Assembly (NCBI GenBank): GCA_019188255.1
Contig: JAETXT010000010.1
Coordinates: forward strand, 1,736,001-1,800,000
Direction: 5' to 3'
DNA: 64,000 bases
From: Verticillium longisporum
Taxonomy: Eukaryota > Ascomycota > Sordariomycetes > Glomerellales > Plectosphaerellaceae
Positions 35,107 through 46,365 of this stretch are shown one piece after another. The translations under genes were made by a program, and so were the position numbers. Under the pieces are notes generated by a model. That model had not been told where the DNA came from. It saw only the letters and a program-made list of their open reading frames with translations, and did no database searches. Numbering within the stretch: position 1 is the stretch's first letter; every line of letters starts with the position of its first letter.

Positions 35107-36981
35107 ATGGTGAACTTTGAGACCTTTGCCAACGTCGTTGACGGCGAGCGCAAGTCGACGGAGGCAACGCGCACAGGCATCAACCCCGCCACTCTTGAGC
35201 CCCTCGCTCCCGTTCCCGTCTCCAGCCCAGCGGACGTTGACGCCGCCGTTGAAGCCGCCGCGCGGGGAGCCGCTGCGTGGGCCAAGGCGTCGCTCGAGGA
35301 GCGCCGCGAGGCCGTCAACAAGTATGCCGACAAGCTGGCCGAGCTCGCGAACGAGTTTGCCGCCCTCCTCACCAAGGAGCAGGGCAAGCCTGTAGGTGTC
35401 CTCGTGTGTTTCTGAAAGTTCTGTCGTCCCTTTGCTGACCGAGCATCCAGACCGCCGCGGCCCTGTTTGAGGTCCAGCAGGCTGTTGGCACGCTCAAGGG
35501 CGTTGCTCAGCTGCCGTTCGGTGACGAGGTTGTCGAGGACAGCGACAAGAACCGCATCGTGACGAGATATGTCCCCATTGGTGTCTCCGTGGGCATAGTC
35601 CCCTGGAACTGTGAGTTGTCGTCCGCGATACAGTGTCTTGTGCTCGTTTGCTGACCTGGCGTCCAGTCCCTATCCTTCTCGGTCCGTACATCTAGTGTCC
35701 TGTCCGAAGATGAGTATACTGACCTCCTGCTCAGCGACCTTCAAGCTCGGCCCTGCCCTCGTCACCGGCAATGCCATCATCCTGAAGCCTTCGTGTGTAG
35801 TCAAATTACCCGTCAGCAAGCTTTCACGCTAATGCGCCTTAGCCCGTTCACACCCTACTGCGGCCTCAAGCTCGCCGAGATCGCCCAGGAGTTCTTCCCG
35901 CCCGGTGTTGTGCAGGCCCTGAGCGGCGACGACAACCTCGGCCCCTGGATGACGGCGCACCCCGGTATCCAGAAGGTCAGCTTCACGGGCTCGACGCCGA
36001 CTGGTATCCGCGTCATGCAGAGCTGCGCCAAGACACTGAAGCGCCTCACTCTGGAGTTGTGAGTTCATTCGGCTTCCGAAGACCGAGAAAAGATTACTGA
36101 CAGGAACAAAAAAGGGGCGGCAACGATGCGGCCATTATCTGCTCTGACGTTGACGTTGCGGCTGTCGCGCCGGCGGTGAGTGCACCACGGACAACCATGA
36201 CGAACCGTCCCACTGACACGCCTAGATCACAACGCTGGCCCTCTACAACTCTGGTCAGGTAAGTCGGCTGCACGTCCGCACGCGGTCACGGCTCTCTGTC
36301 TCACGCCGTCGCAGGTCTGCATTGCCATCAAGCGCATCTACGTCCACTCGAGCATCTACCCGCAGTTCCTCGACGCCATGGTCGCCTTTGCCAAGACCAT
36401 GACCGTCGGCGACGGCTCCGCCAGCGACACGGTGCTCGGCCCCGTCCAGAACAGCATGCAGTACGAGCGCGTCAAGGCGCTGATCGCGTCGATCGAGACC
36501 GAGAAGCTCAACGTCGCCTTTGGCGACGTCAAGGTCACCGCCGCCCAGGACAAGGGCTACTTCATCAGCCCCGTCATTGTCAGCAACCCGCCCGACGACG
36601 TCAAGATTGTCGTCGAGGAGCCCTTTGGTGAGTTTTGCCGTTGTCGTCGTCTCGAGGAATGAAAAAAAAAAACGGTCAAGCTGACAAGATGCAGGCCCCG
36701 TATTCCCCGTGCTGCAGTGGACTGACGAGGAGGACGTCATCCGCCGCGCCAACAACACGGACATGGGTCTCGGCGCGTCCGTCTGGACGAGGGACCAGGC
36801 GCAGGCGGACCGCGTGTCGAGGCAGCTCCAGGCCGGCACCGTGTGGATCAACACGCACCTCGAGCTGCGGCCCGACGCCGCCTTTGGCGGCCACAAGCTC
36901 AGCGGCGTCGGCAGCGAGCTCGGCATCAACGGTCTCAAGTCGTTCTGCAACATCCAGACCATTCACCAGAAACTGGCTTGA
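35107..36981 (+). CDS. NAD(P)-dependent aldehyde dehydrogenase
   Basis: Oxidises an aldehyde to its acid. Nine exons: 35107-35391, 35451-35610, 35667-35681, 35735-35792, 35843-36058, 36115-36175, 36226-36258, 36315-36627 and 36695-36981; 475 aa. Exon 3 is a 15-nt microexon (PILL and split codons) joining VPWNF to ATFKLGPAL. Landmarks: the substrate and cofactor loop IVPWNFP, the nucleotide-binding FTGSTPTG, general base LELGGNDA, catalytic Cys in NSGQVCIAIKR, and EEPFGPVFPV. All joins keep phase. The intron density is the highest of any gene here. It is divergent from the Zn-ADH gene, so an alcohol-to-acid sequence is plausible. The physiological aldehyde is unknown. Confidence 0.92.
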
Positions 36982-37680
36982 GCGCGCGGTGTGGTGGGGT
37001 GGGATTCCTTTGAAGCATAGCAAATGAACACTGTTTTTGATTCAAGTGGCCGCCTGCTGGCCCTTTTCCGCATGTGCATGTTTGGATGCTGGTTCAACTT
37101 GTCATCTACAGGGGCATGGACTGGACTACGGGAGTGATGTGGAAGAAACGGGGGGCCTTGTTGTCCCTGCTGAGTGATGGGGTGCTCCTTGGCTCTTCCT
37201 CGTTAGATACTGATGCCCAACCGACCTGGGGGCGCGGTCTGCCGCTAATTGGCGTGGCAGCACCCGCATGTCCTGAGAAAAAGGGCGGCGTTACGTGGCA
37301 TCATCAAGCCAAAATAGGGCGGCAATCATGCACGCACACAACACAAATAGGGTGGTCCTTGGCGTGCAACGCGAGTAAGGCGTCATCTCCAAGCGCACAC
37401 AAACAGAGCGAGAGTGATGTGCCCAAGCAGCCACCAAACTTGACAACCGTCATGACATCCCCGAACAGACTTGTTTCTCGCCCTTCTGGGGTTGCACCGC
37501 ATTCGTCGCCGCTTAGCAAGGGCGGGTGATGTGTGGGTGTTCTGACCATCCCCGGCATATTGCTAGGCGGTTGCCCACGAAGCCGGAGGCTCGTTTCTCT
37601 CCTGTTCGTTCAACACGATCGCACATCAGAATCTCGCCTTCACATCTTTCTGCTTCACGCCGCTTTACAGCCCGTTCATC
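36982..37680. other. Intergenic between the ALDH and C2H2 genes
   Basis: 699 bp: the ALDH 3' UTR and C2H2 promoter. No gene, RNA or repeat recognised. Confidence 0.45.
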
Positions 37681-39287
37681 ATGTCTGACTACATTTCCAA
37701 CAACACCGAATGGGAGGCCTTGGTCATCGACGCGGAGAGCCTCCACCCTGACTACGCCCAGGACTATTTCGATCCTATGGGCTTCTACCCTTACGACGCC
37801 CAAGCCTACTTCGATCCTATGGACAGCTTCGACTACGGGGCTACCGCCAGCTTCGCCCTGCCCTCAGAGCCGAGCTACTTGCCCCAGAGAGATTCGGCTT
37901 TGGGCGCCAATGGCTACAGCCCCATCAATGACACGGGAAATTCCCTCGCCGGGGTCGACATGGCAGAGATGCCATACATCCCAGACATCCCGGGGGATCA
38001 CTTCTACGGAACTGGTCCTCTGGTGCAACACACCTTCACGCAGGGCACTGCCCTCTTGGAGCCAAACAATGGCAGCCACGTCTATCCCGCCCTTCTCGAA
38101 AACAGCTACACTGAGTTCGACCACCCAACCGACTTGGCCATGACTGGACAGCCCTCTTTCTCGGCTGGCATGGTTGGCATGGGCGCAGAACGCCATGCAG
38201 ATGGGTAGGCTTTTTTTTTTTAGTAGATGCTAACAAAAAGGGTGTCAGTTGGCCGATCAGCCTCAAATCACGGCCACCGTCCAATCCGGGGTTACATAGC
38301 ATGCAAGACATCACTGCTCAAACCAGACGGTCCTCCGCAACTTCCTTCTCAACCATGTCGCCGCCTGACAACGAGGGTCCCGTGAACGCACCGCCCGATG
38401 CAGGATTTCGATGCGCTGAGTGTAGCGAGTATCTCAGTTGGGAAGGTATACTCGACTGGCATGCCCGTCAGACTGAACACATGTCATACAAATGCAACTT
38501 CCCAGCTTGTCATGAGAAGTTCATGAGATACGTGCAGTATGAAACTCACAAACGCCGTTCGCATGCTGAAGGCCATGGAAGAGTCACCGGGGTTCACCCC
38601 TTCTTCTGTGCTCAATGTCAGTCTGACTTTAAGAATGATACCGGTCTTGGCGATCACGACTTGACTGTACAACATCAGCCTTTTCAGTGTACCTGTGGCC
38701 AATCATTCTCTCGTCTCGATGTCCTCTACCGTCACAAAGACATCTATTCGCAAGACATGCCGAAGCATCCTTGCCGATACTTCAAGCGCCATCGCGGCAG
38801 AAACGGCTTCAAGCGAAAGGATCACCTGCGTCAGCATATGCGAGCTTTCCACAAGTTCGATGCCGATGAAAGGTCCAAATCTCGCCAGTCTAGAAGGAAA
38901 ATCTGTGACGTTCCCGTAACGTGCCCACACTCGGGATGTTTCGGGTATCGCGACGAACATTTTCACGCTCTTGAAGCTGCAGAACAGGACCAAGACCGAC
39001 CTTTCAACAGTCAGAAGGACTTCAATGAATACATGAGAAAGGTCCACGACGAGACTTCTTTCCCCTGTTCCGTCTCAGGATGTGATAAGGTCGGCGCCAA
39101 GGGCTACCTTCGGGAAAAGGCTCTTATCGATCACTATACTGCGAAGCACCCCGAACTCGAAGCCTATGTGCCGAAGCCTTGGGTGGGCACCTTGATAGTG
39201 CGTTGTCGCCACCCCGGTTGCATATCGTCCTTGAAGCGAGGTTCCTTGATATACCACATGCGGGACATCCATAGATACCGGGACTAA
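37681..39287 (+). CDS. C2H2 zinc-finger protein with acidic N-terminal region
   Basis: Exons 37681-38204 and 38249-39287 (44-nt intron); 520 aa. The N-terminal ~175 residues are rich in Asp, Tyr, Phe, Pro and Gly, with two DP(M)-type repeats (YAQDYFDPMGFYP and YDAQAYFDPMDSF), like an acidic activation region. The second exon has several Cys/His pairs: FRCAECSEYLSWEGILDWHARQ, YKCNFPACHEKF with a long spacer to H, HPFFCAQCQSDF, and FQCTCGQSFSRLDVLYRH. Later come atypical fingers with CPHSGC, CSVSGC and CRHPGC. The fungal family of multi-finger proteins with mixed spacing fits; targets are unknown. Nuclear location is expected. The join (DG|WPISL) keeps phase but rests on a poorly conserved region. 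Confidence 0.75.
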
Positions 39288-39689
39288 GAAGCATGTAAGG
39301 GGGACATATAACTTTGGGTTATATGCACCACCCATTTCTTCGTCTTTCACTTGCGCGCAGCGGACGCGTTGTTCTGATCCACTCTTCTTCACTATCCTTT
39401 AGTGCGAAAACTCATTCTTTCGCCTCAACTTTTCCATTTATCAGTTCGTCGTACAGAAGCCCCTTGTTTTGGTTATGGGTCGTCTTCAGCGATATGAACA
39501 TGATGCTTCCGCTCTACGAGCATCATTTGCCGATGCATGGGCCCTCTGGGTAATGTTTAATGTTTTCTTGTGTGGTATGATGTGTGTAAGCAACTTGGCC
39601 TCACAATACAAACCATTTCTCAAATTCACTGCTTGTGAGCAGTCCCTTCATAAGCTGCAAATGCTTTTCCTAGCGCGCAAGGAAACTAC
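39288..39689. other. Intergenic after the C2H2 gene
   Basis: 402 bp with slightly lower GC. Nothing recognised. Confidence 0.4.
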
Positions 39690-41449
39690 AAAGCAACACC
39701 TGGTCTGGGATCTCCCCCCGAACAACTGAGGGGACTTCCTCCAATATTTGATTTGTGCGGTCTCGAACTCTTCTTATACCATCTTGGCACCTGCGTAATC
39801 TCCTGATCCAACGAAAAAGGCATATCGAGACTGAAAGCAGAAGGTCCACCAATGGGCATGGCCTTCTCTGTCTTCCACAGTGGGTGAGCAGGCAGTCCGA
39901 TGACCGAAACACGCAAACCAGAACGCAAACCCTGAGAGCCGATAGCCCACCGTCTCGACCAAGAATGGAGATCAGGTCCGGCACTGTGCAGATGGCCTCG
40001 CGTCCATCTTCGGAGCCAGTACTATCCGTCAGGGCAGCATAGAGGTACTCATTCTGGAATGGGATGAGCATGTGCCCATCTCGAACAGTAGATGTGGTCT
40101 GCATTGCGGCGGGCGACGATACATTGGAGGAGTCCAGCTCTTGATGGCCAGGGGGGAAGGAGCATGCTGCTCATGGTGTAGCCATCGCCCACAAAACGCC
40201 GCACGTCAAATATCTTGCCAGTAAAGAGGAGCTTGCCGGCACACTGGGCAAAGATGGCATCGATAAAGGGCCTGTTTTTCCTGCGAGCGAGATAAATAGC
40301 ACGGCCGAGGTATTAGGCTTGGGAGAGCGTGTTGGGGAAGCCTTGATTGCGGATCCAGGGAGGGGGCGAGCGGCGACGGCACAGCCGAGACCTAGTTTGA
40401 TGGCGGCGGTGCGGAGGAATTTCTCAAGGCGGAAAGGGGTGTCAGTGTTCTGTATTTGTTAACATGGATCAGGACGATGCAACCTACAGGGGCCTACCAT
40501 GACCATGTTGACGTTGCCGCGAGCGTCGGAGAGGGTGCATGGGGTCAGTGGGTGCCCATAAACGCTCAGCGTGGCCAAGTGGCTCGTATGAACGTTCAGA
40601 GCTGCCAAGTGGAAGAACATGACACACCTTGGTACATAGTAGGCTAGGCCCGGCCCATGGCATCCCCATCAATAGTAGGAATGTCATAGTGAGGTGAGCA
40701 GTAGTGGGAAATGTGCTCATACCGTTGCCGCCGCCGCTGTTCAGAAGTTAGTGCTCAATATAGCAGCAGATTGGGTCAGCCTTGCTAAACTTACATCTCG
40801 TCGGTGAAGATGCCGTCGGGCTTATTCTGGCTCAAGATCCTCATGAGGGCATCAATTCCAGCCGGAGTTTCGTCCCCTGACGCAATCCTCTCGTTGATGA
40901 CGCTTGAGATTCTATACCACGAGCCGAGATATATGAGGTTGCCATCTTTTACGGATTTGGGCGAGATGATGCGGAGCCTTCCAGGTTCGCTCTTGCGTAA
41001 TGTATCAAGACTCTTCAAAAACTTGTGGCGAGTAAGGCCACCGCCACCTGTGCCAAGAACGCCGCAGCCCGTCGCAATCAGTTCGAAGTCGACTTCCGAG
41101 ACGTACCAAGCGCCATTACGGACTTCAGGCCGGTAGGCATCCAGGTCAACCTTGATAGATGGCCTGAAAGTTGAGTCAAGGGCATCGGAAATGTTCGTCT
41201 TGGCCGTCTGCTCCTCTTTCTCTTCATCTGACGCAGCGTATACGACGCTGTTGGCTAGCGTCCCATCCTTCGGGACGGCAAGCTTGCCGACAGCTCGAAT
41301 CTGTATCCTCATGGCACCGTTATCTACGTACTGTAGTGGAATCGTGTTGATCTCGACGACGCTGACGACTTCAGCCGCTGCACCTTTGCTGATGGCTTGG
41401 TCAATCGCCTTCTGGCACGCCGCGGCGACGACCTTCTTCTCATCTCGAT

Positions 41450-41457
41450 CTTGGAGG
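41450..41457. repeat. Target-site duplication, left copy (CTTGGAGG)
   Basis: Same 8 bp as at 41821-41828; it directly abuts the left terminal inverted repeat. Confidence 0.8.
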
Positions 41458-41820
41458 CAGCGCTGCCGCCCGACCAAATACACTCAAATCAACCAGTTAA
41501 ACAACCAAATAAATAGGCCCCATATATCCCACCAAACAGACAAATAAACCCCCACCCCCTAGATCCCCTGCCTCAGCCCGTTAGGTCCTCTACCTTCGTC
41601 CCCTAGGTCCCCTATAAGTCCCCCCTAAAGTCCCTACTTAGCTTAATGCTACGGAATCTAGGTAATACGCAGGGCTAGATTATCATGAGAGCTTCATTTC
41701 GACGTTAAACTTCATCAAAAACTTACAAATACGACCAAACAGTCAATCTCCTAGTTTCAGCAGCTCAAATAGTCAAATATTCCCCCTCTATTTGTCTTAT
41801 TTGGTCGGGCGGCAGCGCTG
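41458..41820. mobile_element. hAT-like MITE (363 bp) inserted in the hydantoinase/DUF917 pseudogene
   Basis: The ends are perfect 23-bp terminal inverted repeats beginning CAGCGCTGCCGCCCGACC (41458-41480 and complement at 41798-41820), flanked by the 8-bp direct repeat CTTGGAGG. The interior is AT-rich, has no coding capacity and contains runs such as CCCCTAGATCCCC and CCCTAGGTCCCC. An 8-bp duplication and a 5' CAG end fit the hAT superfamily. Removing the element and one copy of the repeat restores reading through CCCCTCCAAGATCGAGATGA, KPLQDRDEKK, so it jumped into coding sequence. Autonomous partner not in the window. Confidence 0.8.
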
Positions 41821-41828
41821 CTTGGAGG
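41821..41828. repeat. Target-site duplication, right copy (CTTGGAGG)
   Basis: Abuts the right terminal inverted repeat; matches 41450-41457. Confidence 0.8.
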
Positions 41829-42190
41829 GGTTTGATCACGTCGACTCGCCAGAAGTCTTGCCAATGGCGGCACCAACAGCGTTGGTCGCACCTTGGTGGA
41901 CAGGCTGAATGCATTCGGCCACGATCCGTCACTAGCAGTGCAGTGCACCACCCCCGACCAGGAGAATGTGTACCGGGGCCGCCGGTACCTTTATCTGCTC
42001 GACGACACTCTCAATCATATGCTTGATCTTCCGCCGAGCTGCCTGAACGCGTCTCAACCCTGTTCCCAGGGGTCGCCGTGTCTCACGACCTCCAGCTACC
42101 AGCTCACACTCATACAAGTCCTTCAGGCGGCACGTCAACCGGGGCCGCCCGACCCGATGCGTCGGCATCCTCGCCGTGCGCATTGCCGAT

Positions 42191-43552
42191 CTTCTCCCCC
42201 ACAGCCAGGAGTAGCAAGCAGCGATTCATGGCTGTGCGTTTCCTGGAACAAGTCGAACTGGCACAGATCCTGGGCGCCGCAAGTGGAACCTCGGCAGTTT
42301 CGAGCGCTTCCGCTAACAAATACGAAATACGACGGATGGGTGACGGGTATCGGTGCTTCTAAACGAGAGTCAGAGCGAGCTGTCACCAAGTCATTTATTT
42401 GCCTTTGCACGGCGTCACTGTAAAGTATGTCACATACTTGGAAGCCTCTGAGGCCCCTGGTAGAGCTTCTATTGATGGAATTTAGCTTCCCGCATACAGC
42501 AAGGCACTTTTTGATCCCAAAACTTATTCTGCGTACCATGCCAAAAGGCTGGATCGCATAAATATGGATATTCGCCGGCATCGGGGGGAACGAGAGATCC
42601 TATCAGCTCAGGTCAAGACTCGAGACTTCTTTCGGGCTAGGTCTGTTATCCCAAGCGCCTGGTGCTGGGGAAGCCAAGAAGTGGAAGTGAGAGGCGAAAG
42701 ATGACATGCCATGAGGAAATCAATTTGCTAATTGTTCATTTGAAGATTCACACAATGAAAAAAGCCGATGCCGGTTATCGCAATGAATGCTGGATACGAT
42801 AAACGAGCTCTCATACAGGGTTGGATTTCGTGAATGTGAGCGACCAGCCTTTCACGTTGGCTCCGAACAAGTGTCTTTCCCGACGAACATGTGTGCTTCT
42901 AGCCCACAATATTGGCGCACCCTCTTGAAATGATACCCCTTGATCTCCATATTCCGACTCATGTCCAATCCTAGTTTCGGCCCGTTGGTCGCTTGACTAT
43001 GCAGTAGTCAAAGTGCCTGGGCCTCACGGAACCCTTCTCCTCGTATGACCTCGTTTCTAGGCCTTGCCATCCATCAGGAGTGACCAATACCGTCACCTAG
43101 GTCGCGAACCCGTTCCACTTGTCAATGGAAAGAACAAGGTATTGAGCCGTGAACCCCGGGTTTTCCCCACGAAAAGAAGGGCCGAACACGGCCGTCCCTA
43201 CAAAAGTTACAATAGACGAGTTCATCATCGCTAGCCTCTCGGTCCAAGTTGCGAAGGTGGCCGCTCCATGTCAGCCTCGTTATCTCCGAGATTCTTCGAC
43301 CAAATCTAAGCTCATGCGGTGTCCGGCAAGACGTTCGGGGCCATGGTATACGCATGATGTTACGCCTTGGAGTACGTCATCAAAATGGACCTCATGAGAT
43401 TGCTAAAGATGAATATCCCTAAATAGCGGCGCCCCAGTCGACTACTAGAAGAGCTCGTTCCTGGACCACTCTGCAGCGTTCATCAACTCTGCCACCCTCT
43501 ACAAACATCAAGGGCTGCAGCAAACTATTCCATCAAGATTTGCCGCGGCAAG
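42191..43552. other. Gene-poor stretch upstream of the GH3 gene
   Basis: 1.36 kb of mixed composition, more AT-rich from about 42480 to 43000. The first part may include unrecognisable remains of the hydantoinase N-terminus. The last few hundred bases hold the GH3 promoter. No gene or RNA recognised. Confidence 0.4.
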
Positions 43553-46148
43553 ATGGTCAAGCTCATCAGAAAACTTGCCGTCCTCGGAGGCATCGGTGTT
43601 GCTACGGCCCTCACGGATGGCGGCCATTTCGAAACCGTGCCGACATACCCAACCCGTACGTGTGCCACCAGAAGCTTCATTACTTTCCACAATACTGACA
43701 GAATCTGCAGCCGAGAGCAGCGGAACAGGCTGGGAGGTCGCTTTTCAGAAAGCGACCGATGCAGTCGCCAAGTTGAACCTGACACAAAAGGTCGCCCTGA
43801 CCACTGGTGCCACCATGGGGTTGTCCTGCAACGGCAACATCAGCCCAATCGAAGAGATTGGCTTCTCTGGTTACTGCTTGGCCGATGGACCCGTGTCAGG
43901 TAAGAAAGGGCCGGCGGAAAACTCATGGTGTGGTGCTAATAGAGACGGCTTCAGTCAGAATCGCCGACCTGGCAACCGTGTTCCCTGCAGGCCTGACGGC
44001 GGCGGCGACATGGGACCGAGATCTGATCTATCAGCGCGGCAAGGCCCTCGGCGCAGAGTTTCGTGGTAAAGGAGCACAGGTGCACTTGGGGTTAGTACAG
44101 TCTTCAACCACCAGCATGTGACACATGCAGGTAGATACTGACCTGTGTGTTCGTATCTAAAGGCCCGCGTCTGGCGCCCTCGGGCGTCACCCCCTAGGGG
44201 GGCGCAACTGGGAGAGCTTCTCTGTAGACCCATTTCTCACGGGTGTCGCCATGGACTTTTCCATCCGAGGCATCCAGGAGATGGGCGTCCAAACCAGCGC
44301 GAAGCACTTTATCGGCAACGAACAAGAGACGCAGCGCTCCAACACCTTCACCGAGGACGGGCTCGAGGTCGCGGCGCTGTCGTCCAACATTGACGATCGC
44401 ACAATGCATGAGCTCTACCTCTGGCCCTTTGCCGACGCAGTTCGTGCCGGCGTCGCCTCCGTCATGTGCAGCTACAACAGGGTCAACCAGACCTATGTCT
44501 GCGAGAATTCCAAGATCCTCAACGGCCTTTTGAAGGACGAGCTGGGCTTTCAGGGGTACGTTGTGTCCGACTGGTTTGCAACCCACTCCGGCGTAGCGTC
44601 CGCCGCGGCCGGCCTCGACATGACCATGCCAGGAGCCATGAACAGTGCGGCGACGGCCATCTTCCCCACGCCGTCCTACTTCGGCGGTAACCTGACGGCG
44701 GCCGTGTTGAATGGCACTTTGACCGAGGAGAAGGTGAACGACATGGCCCGCCGAGTTCTCACCCCTATTTCTACCTCAAGCAGGATGAAGACTTTCCGTC
44801 GATCGACCCGTCGACTGGTTTCGTCTTCGCCAGGACGTACAATTATCCTGATACTTATCTTACTGGAGCTGGAATGGACCCGAACAATCCACCACCTGCT
44901 CGGGACGTCCGCGCCAATCACGCTGATATCGTGAGGAAGGTGGCCGCTGCTGGCACCGTTCTCCTGAAAAACACAAATAATGTTCTCCCCCTTGGCAAAC
45001 CCAAGAATGTCGGCGTTTTCGGTAACGGAGCGGCAGATGTGGCGCAGGGCCTGACCTTCACCGGCGATGACAGCGGGCCTTGGGGTCCCAACATCGGCGC
45101 GCTCTCCGTTGGCGGAGGTTCAGGCGCCGGCCGACACACGCGTCTCATTTCACCTCTGTTCGCTTTGCGCGGTCGGATTGAGGACTACGGGGGCAGGGTT
45201 CAGTACTTGCTGGACAATCACATGATGGTGGAAGATGACTTTACGTCAATCTATCCCACGCCAGAGGTCTGCCTCGTTTTCCTCAAGACCTGGGCACGTG
45301 AGGGCACCGACCGCCTCTCGTTTGAGAACGACTGGAACTCGACCGTCGTCGTGGAGAACGTGGCGCGCCGCTGCAACAACACTGTCGTGGTCACGCACTC
45401 TGGCGGCGTCAACACGATGCCCTGGGCTGATAACGAAAACGTGACGGCCATCCTCGCCGCTCACTATCCCGGCCAGGAGAACGGCTACTCCATCTCGGAT
45501 GTTCTCTTCGGTGACGTCAACCCGTCAGGCCGCCTACCCTACACGATCCCGAAGATGGAGTCAGACTATGACTTCCCCATCGTCAACATCACCGGTGACG
45601 CGGCACGTGTTTCAGCGGCGTGGCAGGCAGACTTCACAGAAGGCCAATTCATCGACTACCGCCACTTTGACGCCAGGAACATCACGCCTCAGTACGAGTT
45701 CGGCTTTGGCCTGAGCTACACGACATTTGAAATGGGATCCAATGCGACGTTTGAGAGGAAGTGCGCCGGCATCTCGCCGCTTCCCCCGCGGACGAACGGC
45801 ACCCACCCTGGCGGCAATCCAGCTCTGTGGAAGGAGATTGGCTCTGTGACAGTGACAGTCAGGAACACGGGCGATCTGGCCGGCGCGCAGGTTGTGCAGT
45901 TGTACATGGCATTCCCCCAAGATTCGGTGCCAGAGGGTACTCCTGTGAGCGTGCTGCGTGGATTCGAGAAAGTGAGTCTGCGGCCGGGAGAGGCCAAAAG
46001 TGTGACGCTCCCTCTTCGACGGCGCGATGTGAGTTTCTGGAACGTCGTTGCGCAGGACTGGGAGATTCCAAGCGGGGATTTTGAATTCCGCATGGGGTTC
46101 AGTTCGAGGGACATCAAGACGACTGTCACCTCCAGCTTCGTGGTGTAA
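43553..46148 (+). CDS. Secreted GH3 beta-glucosidase, with a frameshift
   Basis: Glycoside hydrolase family 3, expected to release glucose from beta-glucosides outside the cell. Exons 43553-43655, 43711-43899, 43955-44090 and 44163-46148; about 804 aa when the frame is joined. An N-terminal signal peptide ([20 protein letters not shown]) precedes [15 protein letters not shown]. The catalytic nucleophile lies in [12 protein letters not shown], with KHFIGNEQE upstream. The second domain has [16 protein letters not shown] and [14 protein letters not shown], then a fibronectin III-like C-terminus ([15 protein letters not shown]). At 44762-44765 there are four C where five are needed to join [16 protein letters not shown]; as given the frame breaks, and the second half follows in another frame from PYFYLK onward. 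Several N-glycosylation sequons suit a secreted protein. Confidence 0.9.
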
Positions 46149-46365
46149 ATCATACGGTACGAGGATTGTGTCATCTGCCATGAGAATTGGTCTGCAGTCA
46201 ACTGAAATTTGCACAAACTCATGATAGTTACAAGGCAGCTCAATACTGCAATGTCGTTATTGCCGCATTTTTCGTGAAATTATTTAGCTACAGTGCCCCT
46301 ATCCGTCTCCGTTTGCATTGTCAACCTCACGCCATTTGACTCAATGCTACTGCATCTGCCTTGCT

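Larger units (their letters stand above)
39690..42190 (-). pseudogene. Hydantoinase/oxoprolinase with DUF917 C-terminal domain, decayed and split by a MITE
   Basis: Remnant of an amidohydrolase-type hydantoinase A fused to a DUF917 (S-methyl-thiohydantoin-desulfurase-like) domain. From the 5' side: AARRKIKHMIESVVEQ and VHILLVGGGAL (42100-41950), then AVGAAIGKTSGE in another frame, an insertion (41458-41820), RDEKKVVAAACQKAIDQ and a long clean stretch through GCGVLGTGGGGLTRHK to GIFTDE (41449-40796), an intron joining DEIGGGNG, YGHPLTPCTLSDARGNV (about 40520), and TSTVRDGHMLIPFQNEYLYA to TVPDLISILGRDG (40100-39950). At least three frameshifts and a stop in SQA*YLGRAIYLARR break it. The N-terminal half is missing or unrecognisable. 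The clean DUF917 stretch is unusually well kept. Confidence 0.75.
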
